Positions 7,173 through 10,441 of a stretch of DNA of 10,441 bases are shown here, in pieces. The notes beneath the pieces were generated by a model that had not been told where the DNA came from, ran no database searches, and worked only from the letters and a program-made list of their open reading frames with translations. The stretch is from an uncultured Muribaculaceae bacterium (GTDB lineage: Bacteria > Bacteroidota > Bacteroidia > Bacteroidales > Muribaculaceae), in assembly GCA_910587545.1 (NCBI GenBank), contig CAJUMI010000089.1:1-10441 (forward strand), in the 5' to 3' direction. A program made the position numbers and the translations under genes. Numbering within the stretch: position 1 is the stretch's first letter; each line of letters starts with the position of its first letter.

Positions 7173-7406
7173 TTATTCAGCAGCAACAGTTTCAGTTACT
7201 TCTTCGCAGCAAACTTCTTTGTTGCAGGAGTCACCTTTGCAAGTATCGTTCTGGCAGCAGGGAGTTTCTTCAACTACGGCGGCGCCTTCGGTTACAACAG
7301 CTTCAGCTGCGTCAGTTGCTTCAGTGTTAGCTTCTTCAGCTTTGTTGCCACAAGAGAAAAGTGATACGCTGAATACTACAGCAAGTGTTAAAACTAACTT
7401 TTTCAT
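7173..7406 (-). CDS. Small acidic lipoprotein with a symmetric cysteine cluster, function unknown
   Basis: This 77-residue protein begins at ATG 7406 with MKKLVLTLAVVFSVSLFSC, a type II (lipoprotein) signal peptide whose lipobox LFSC gives C19 as the lipidated residue. The mature part is low in complexity, rich in Ala, Glu, Thr and Val and strongly acidic. Near the C-terminus it carries six cysteines in a symmetric array, C50-C51-x4-C56-x4-C61-x4-C66-C67. I do not recognise the family. The array could bind a metal or form disulfides in the periplasm, which is inference only. The start at 7406 is preferred over an in-frame ATG at 7490 because it begins the signal peptide and because a good promoter (7461-7491) lies between the two. 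It sits downstream of the SulP transporter on the same strand but has its own promoter; a hairpin separates it from the convergent esterase. Confidence 0.85.
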   Translation of the reverse strand: MKKLVLTLAVVFSVSLFSCGNKAEEANTEATDAAEAVVTEGAAVVEETPCCQNDTCKGDSCNKEVCCEEVTETVAAE

Positions 7407-7460
7407 TTTTGTTTGATTTAATAAATAAAACGATATTTTATATGTGCTTCTAACATGCCG

Positions 7461-7491
7461 CAAAGTTATTTTCTTTTTTTGTATTGGCAAA
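7461..7491 (-). promoter_or_regulatory. Bacteroidota promoter (TTTG-N19-TAACTTTG) for the small lipoprotein
   Basis: On the minus strand a TTTG (-33) at 7491-7488 is followed after exactly 19 bases by TAACTTTG (-7) at 7468-7461. Both elements and the spacing match the Bacteroidota housekeeping consensus, making it the best promoter in the window. Transcription should start near 7455 and leave an AT-rich leader of about 50 bases before the ATG at 7406. The strength of the match suggests high expression. Confidence 0.8.
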
Positions 7492-7523
7492 ACTTTTTCC
7501 GCGTTTTTTCTTTGTTCTGTCGC

Positions 7524-7553
7524 AAAAAAAACATGAAACAGCCCTAAGTCATG
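7524..7553 (-). terminator. Weak candidate terminator downstream of the SulP gene
   Basis: Read on the minus strand, a 5-bp inverted repeat (7549-7553 with 7532-7536) is followed by eight T (7531-7524). The stem is short and the loop is 12 bases, so the call rests mostly on the T run and on its position between the SulP stop and the next promoter. Confidence 0.3.
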
Positions 7554-7601
7554 GCAATTTTCATTGAAGCCTGAAGTCAGGACTGTCAGTTTTCAGACTC
7601 G

Positions 7602-9314
7602 CTAGGATGCTTTTGCGGAAAGGGTGGACACAAGGTTGTTGGCCATTACGACAGCTTTTGTGATGTGGTCGCATATATGGTCGGATCCGATCATACGGTC
7701 GATGCCTGCATGCTCGAGAGCCTCATGGACATTGGGCTTGACGCCTGACAGCACGACATGGATGCCTTCTTTCTGAGATGAAGCGATGAGTATCTCGAGG
7801 TTATGGAGACCGGTAGCGTCGATAAATGAAACCTTACGCATACGTATTATACGTACAAGTGGCTTGGAGCCAAGCGTCGAACGCATAAGCTCGTCGAATT
7901 TCGTTGCCACGCCGAAGAAGAACGGACCGTCGATTTCATAGATGCTGACACCTTTGGCTACGTCAAGCACCTCATGGTGATCCTGGCTGAGATCGGTGCC
8001 TTCAGCCACATCAAGCTGCTCAGAGTAGACTTTGATCTCGGTGTTTTCGGTCACGCGTCGCATGAACAGCACAACGGCGAGCAATAGGCCGATCTCGATC
8101 GCGATGGTAAGGTCGAATATGACCGTCAGCAGGAAGGTGACGATCAGCACCGAGACATCGCTCTTGGGAGCCTTGAAGATGCCTATGATCGTGCGCCAGC
8201 CGCTCATGTTGTAGGCGACAACCATCAGCACTGCGCCCAGACATGCCATCGGCACATAGTTGATCAGGGGCATCATGAACAGGAAGATGAGCAGCAGCAC
8301 CAGAGCGTGGATGATGCCGGCGATTGGCGTGCGGCCGCCATTGGTGATATTGGTCATTGTGCGGGCTATGGCACCGGTGACAGGTATGCCGCCGAAGAAC
8401 GGCACTGTGATATTGGCTATACCTTGTCCTATCAGCTCGGTGTTGCTGTTGGTGCGGGAACCTGTGACACCGTCGGCTACTGTGGCCGAGAGCAGCGACT
8501 CGATGGCTCCGAGCATGGCGATCGTAAACGCTGACGGCAGGAGCATGTTGATCGTCGCCATGTTGAGTTCAAAGCCGTGGGGCGTCGGTATGTCGGTTGC
8601 CATTGTGCCGAAGCGGTCGCCGATTGTCTCTACGTGAAACCAATCGAAGTAGCTTCCCATCAGCCATGTGGCGACCGTTACAATAACAATGGCGATCAGT
8701 GCGCCGGGAAGTTTTTTTGAGATCTTCGGGGTTAATATGATTATCAGTAGCGATACCAGGCCGGTCGCCAGTGTCGGCAGGGCTACGTTGTCGAAATTCT
8801 TGAAATACATGATCCATTTCGGTATGAACTGTCCGGGGACGTCGCGGAGACCGAGCCCGAAGAAGTCGTTGATCTGGGTCGAGAATATTGTCAGCGCGAT
8901 ACCGGCGGTGAAGCCGACAACGATAGGATAGGGTATGAACTTGATGACTGTGCCCAGCCTGAAAAGCCCCATCAGCAGCAGGATAACGCCTGCCATAAAG
9001 GTCGCTATGGCGAGTCCGTGGAGACCGAACTGGGCTATTATATTGTAGACAATCACGATGAACGCACCGGTCGGACCTCCGATCTGGACAGAATTGCCGC
9101 CGAAAAACGACACCAGGAAACCTCCGATTATGGCAGTGATCAGACCGATTGTCGGGCTTACGCCTGACGCTATGCCGAAAGCGATTGCCAGAGGAAGGGC
9201 GACGATGCCGACAACGATGCCCGCGATTACGTCTTCTTTAAGTCGCGCCATGCTGTAATGGCGTAAGGCTCCAAACAATTTTGGATGGAAGTCAATAGCT
9301 TCAGATAACTTCAT
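7602..9314 (-). CDS. SulP-family anion permease with C-terminal STAS domain
   Basis: This 570-residue protein has the usual bacterial SulP length and order: a hydrophobic transporter core (about 28-420, with many membrane segments) and a cytoplasmic STAS domain (about 455-555). Signatures in the core are the first segment region with GIVALPLAIAFGIASG (35-50), VQIGGPTGAF (76-85) in the substrate-binding half-helix region, ESLLSATVADG (272-282), GQGIANI (296-302) and TGAIARTMTNI (313-323) followed by GGRTPIAG. The STAS domain carries FIDATG (497-502), where anti-sigma-antagonist-type STAS domains have a phosphorylatable Ser or Thr. SulP proteins move sulfate, bicarbonate, or C4-dicarboxylates with Na+ or H+ in the inner membrane. 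The substrate cannot be told from sequence, so a specific sulfate or BicA-like name is not justified. The ATG at 9314 is preceded by a -7 box 43 bases upstream. It is divergent from the NTPase-like gene and upstream of the small lipoprotein. Confidence 0.93.
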   Translation of the reverse strand: MKLSEAIDFHPKLFGALRHYSMARLKEDVIAGIVVGIVALPLAIAFGIASGVSPTIGLITAIIGGFLVSFFGGNSVQIGGPTGAFIVIVYNIIAQFGLHGLAIATFMAGVILLLMGLFRLGTVIKFIPYPIVVGFTAGIALTIFSTQINDFFGLGLRDVPGQFIPKWIMYFKNFDNVALPTLATGLVSLLIIILTPKISKKLPGALIAIVIVTVATWLMGSYFDWFHVETIGDRFGTMATDIPTPHGFELNMATINMLLPSAFTIAMLGAIESLLSATVADGVTGSRTNSNTELIGQGIANITVPFFGGIPVTGAIARTMTNITNGGRTPIAGIIHALVLLLIFLFMMPLINYVPMACLGAVLMVVAYNMSGWRTIIGIFKAPKSDVSVLIVTFLLTVIFDLTIAIEIGLLLAVVLFMRRVTENTEIKVYSEQLDVAEGTDLSQDHHEVLDVAKGVSIYEIDGPFFFGVATKFDELMRSTLGSKPLVRIIRMRKVSFIDATGLHNLEILIASSQKEGIHVVLSGVKPNVHEALEHAGIDRMIGSDHICDHITKAVVMANNLVSTLSAKAS

Positions 9315-9356
9315 GAAATTGTACCTTTTTTAGTCTTTTTTTACCATTTGAAGCCG

Positions 9357-9364
9357 CAAAGGTA
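9357..9364 (-). promoter_or_regulatory. Candidate -7 box (TACCTTTG) for the SulP gene
   Basis: On the minus strand TACCTTTG fits TAnnTTTG, in the GTACCTTTGC context common in Bacteroidales promoters. It lies 42 bases before the ATG at 9314. No TTTG is found 19-21 bases upstream, so the -33 element is poor. Confidence 0.55.
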
Positions 9365-9374
9365 CAAAATTAAC

Positions 9375-9468
9375 TTGACATAACCGGTTTCGGGATCTTG
9401 TTTTTTTGAGCGAAGTAGAAAAATATTATTATTTGATATGCTTGAAAATCAGTGTTATGCTATGTCAA
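9375..9468. repeat. Separated inverted repeat TTGACATA ... TATGTCAA in the divergent intergenic region
   Basis: TTGACATA at 9375-9382 is exactly complementary to TATGTCAA at 9461-9468, 78 bases apart. The first copy lies 10 bases upstream of the SulP -7 box. It could be a pair of operator half-sites, but an 8-base match in AT-rich DNA may be chance. Confidence 0.25.
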
Positions 9469-9491
9469 AAAAACAAAACATGACTTGCAGG

Positions 9492-9509
9492 CGATTTTGC
9501 TGAAAATCG
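9492..9509. promoter_or_regulatory. Perfect 7-bp inverted repeat at the promoter of the NTPase-like gene, candidate operator
   Basis: CGATTTT (9492-9498) and AAAATCG (9503-9509) form a perfect inverted repeat around GCTG. It ends 15 bases before the -7 box at 9525 and covers the only TTTG near the -33 position. The placement suits a repressor or activator site; no regulator is known from this window. Confidence 0.35.
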
Positions 9510-9524
9510 GGCGGGATATAGCCG

Positions 9525-9532
9525 TAACTTTG
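9525..9532 (+). promoter_or_regulatory. Candidate -7 box (TAACTTTG) for the NTPase-like gene
   Basis: TAACTTTG matches TAnnTTTG and is followed by CCGCGG, 54 bases before the ATG at 9587. The closest upstream TTTG (9496-9499) is 25 bases away, outside the usual 19-21, so the -33 element is weak. The leader is A-rich with no Shine-Dalgarno sequence. Confidence 0.55.
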
Positions 9533-9586
9533 CCGCGGAAAATAATTAGAACGAGTAAACAATCAAACAAACATTATCAAAAACCT

Positions 9587-10441
9587 ATGGATCACAAATT
9601 CATCTCATCGAAAAATTTTTTCAGCGGGGTCAGGAAGGCTGTAAGCCTCTACAAGAACATCTGGCGTGAAGGCACGACCGCACTTATCCACGGCCCGCGT
9701 GAGGCCGACAAATCAGCCCGGGCTCTGGATATTGCTCTCGATGTCGCCCACACCGGACGCCGGGTGTTGTATGTCAATGCTGAAGACCGTCTCGACCGTG
9801 TCGCCGCCGACGATGCAGGTCATGATAATCTCTACGTGTTCACGCCCGAATTCTCGGCGTTAGACGACAGCACAGACTATGCCGATCTTGTTTTTGAGGC
9901 TATCGGGCAGGCTGTAAGAACGACTGATATACGCACGTTTGTCATCGACTCGGTGAGCCGCATTGCCGCTCTGTCGTTCGGGCGCAATGCCTCTCCTGCC
10001 TATATCATGAAACGTCTTGTCGCGCTTCAGGTCAAGTGCCGGCTGTCGGTCCTTGTCGTAGCTGATGATGCGACAAAGACCGTCAACAATGCCCTCTTCG
10101 CCCTTGCCTCAGTCGATATCGCAGACGAAGGCTCTGACAACTCTGATCTCTCCGGACGGTCAGGCTCGTCAGACAAGTCGGACTCGACATATCGGTCTGA
10201 CAACTCGGAGCCGTCAAGGCCGTCTCCGAGCAGAGCTGAGCGGCGCCGGGCCGAAAAAGCCATGCGTAAATACAGTGAAACTCTGAACCGTCAGAAAATT
10301 TTTACAATTGATTTACTGAGCCGTCTTTTGCCTGAACAGTCGGTCTACGATCTGGGCGATGGCTCCGTCGCCGGTGACGTTGCAGGCTGTGCCGAAGTTG
10401 TCCATGGCGATGTAGAGCGCGATCATCAGGGCGTTGTCGGC
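9587..10441 (+). CDS. RecA-like NTPase-fold protein with degenerate Walker A, 3' end beyond the window
   Basis: From ATG 9587 the frame is open to the right edge (285 codons, no stop seen). The first 180 residues look like a RecA/KaiC-type ATPase core: a short N-terminal helix region, ALIHGPREADKSA (32-44) at the P-loop position, RVLYVNAED (59-67) as the second strand, FVIDSVSRIA (118-127) as a Walker B-like strand with D121, and LSVLVVADD (153-161) as a later strand. The P-loop is G36-P-R-E-A-D-K42-S43: the Gly before Lys is replaced by Asp41, so nucleotide binding may be weak or lost. Residues about 180-216 form a Ser/Asp/Arg/Pro-rich, probably disordered linker, followed by a basic helix (RAERRRAEKAMRKY). 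An 11-base direct repeat in the linker (10133-10143 and 10196-10206) hints at repeat expansion. No signal peptide is seen. The family is not recognised by name. From 10313 on it overlaps the antisense symporter gene in the same codon register, so the part after about residue 242 may not be real protein. Confidence 0.65.
   Translation, partial: MDHKFISSKNFFSGVRKAVSLYKNIWREGTTALIHGPREADKSARALDIALDVAHTGRRVLYVNAEDRLDRVAADDAGHDNLYVFTPEFSALDDSTDYADLVFEAIGQAVRTTDIRTFVIDSVSRIAALSFGRNASPAYIMKRLVALQVKCRLSVLVVADDATKTVNNALFALASVDIADEGSDNSDLSGRSGSSDKSDSTYRSDNSEPSRPSPSRAERRRAEKAMRKYSETLNRQKIFTIDLLSRLLPEQSVYDLGDGSVAGDVAGCAEVVHGDVERDHQGVVG
10313..10441 (-). CDS. Sodium:dicarboxylate/amino-acid symporter (SLC1/DAACS family), C-terminal end only
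   Basis: The last 42 codons of a minus-strand gene enter from the right edge and stop at TAA (10315-10313). The peptide contains MDNFGTACNVTGDGAIAQIV, the helix-8 signature of the SLC1/DAACS family (N-x-x-G-D substrate-binding residues, seen here as NVTGD), then a short polar tail. Members import glutamate, aspartate or C4-dicarboxylates with Na+ or H+ across the inner membrane. The exact substrate cannot be inferred from this fragment. It is convergent with, and overlapped by, the NTPase-like frame; no clear hairpin lies between them. Confidence 0.8.
   Translation of the reverse strand, partial: ADNALMIALYIAMDNFGTACNVTGDGAIAQIVDRLFRQKTAQ

Noticed and set aside
7113..7364. 83-residue hydrophobic-looking plus-strand open frame opposite the lipoprotein
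   Set aside because: It starts next to the esterase terminator arm, and its Phe/Ser-rich sequence is the antisense of the Ala/Glu/Cys-rich lipoprotein. No promoter or signal supports it.
7407..7490. In-frame N-terminal extension of the small lipoprotein to an ATG at 7490
   Set aside because: The extension would run through the promoter (7461-7491) and bury the lipoprotein signal peptide. ATG 7406 gives a standard signal peptide and lipobox.
8260..8637. 125-residue plus-strand open frame inside the SulP gene
   Set aside because: It is antisense to the conserved SulP core; Met/Val/Ser-rich composition is a shadow of hydrophobic codons on the other strand.
10065..10286. Overlapping small open frames on both strands in the Ser/Asp/Arg-rich linker (also 10027-10263 minus)
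   Set aside because: They arise from the low-complexity, repeat-bearing linker of the NTPase-like gene and show no independent start signals.

Overview
The window looks like chromosomal DNA from a gut member of the Bacteroidales, most likely Muribaculaceae-like; this is an inference. The signs are Bacteroidota-type promoter boxes (TAnnTTTG, once with a perfectly spaced upstream TTTG), A-rich leaders instead of Shine-Dalgarno sequences, a streptopain-family (C10) protease with a type IX secretion-like C-terminal tail, a lipoprotein with an LFSC lipobox, and exported hydrolases typical of gut Bacteroidales. Most of the window has moderate GC. The first 1.2 kb is clearly AT-richer.

Layout. (1) Bases 3-1217, plus strand: the C-terminal part of an AIPR-family (abortive infection/phage resistance) protein whose beginning lies before the window. 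It is probably the edge of an acquired defence cassette. (2) Bases 1392-2924, plus: an exported protein made of two homologous glycerophosphodiester phosphodiesterase domains, each with a full catalytic set, followed by a strong bidirectional hairpin terminator. (3) Bases 3027-6008, minus: a large secreted C10 cysteine protease, convergent with the previous gene. It has no in-frame ATG that keeps its signal peptide. An ATG at 6052 lies just upstream of a run of ten G (ten C on the coding strand), and adding one base to the run puts that ATG in frame with the protease. This is the most interesting signal in the window: a candidate slipped-strand on/off switch, or a homopolymer sequencing error. 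(4) Bases 6264-7073, plus: an exported alpha/beta-hydrolase esterase, followed by a perfect 14-bp hairpin. (5) Bases 7173-7406, minus: a 77-residue lipoprotein with a symmetric cysteine motif (CC-x4-C-x4-C-x4-CC) and its own near-perfect promoter. (6) Bases 7602-9314, minus: a SulP-family anion transporter with a C-terminal STAS domain. (7) From 9587 to the right edge, plus: a RecA-like NTPase-fold protein with a degenerate Walker A motif and a Ser/Asp/Arg-rich linker. It is open to the edge and overlaps, antisense, (8) bases 10313-10441, minus: the last 42 residues of a sodium:dicarboxylate/amino-acid symporter (SLC1/DAACS family).

There is no long co-directional operon. Genes alternate in strand, convergent pairs are separated by hairpins, and each gene appears to be its own transcription unit. 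Three consecutive genes (GDPD, C10 protease, esterase) encode exported hydrolases, which fits nutrient scavenging or host and dietary polymer processing in the periplasm or at the surface. I see no tRNA, rRNA, CRISPR array, insertion sequence or integrase.
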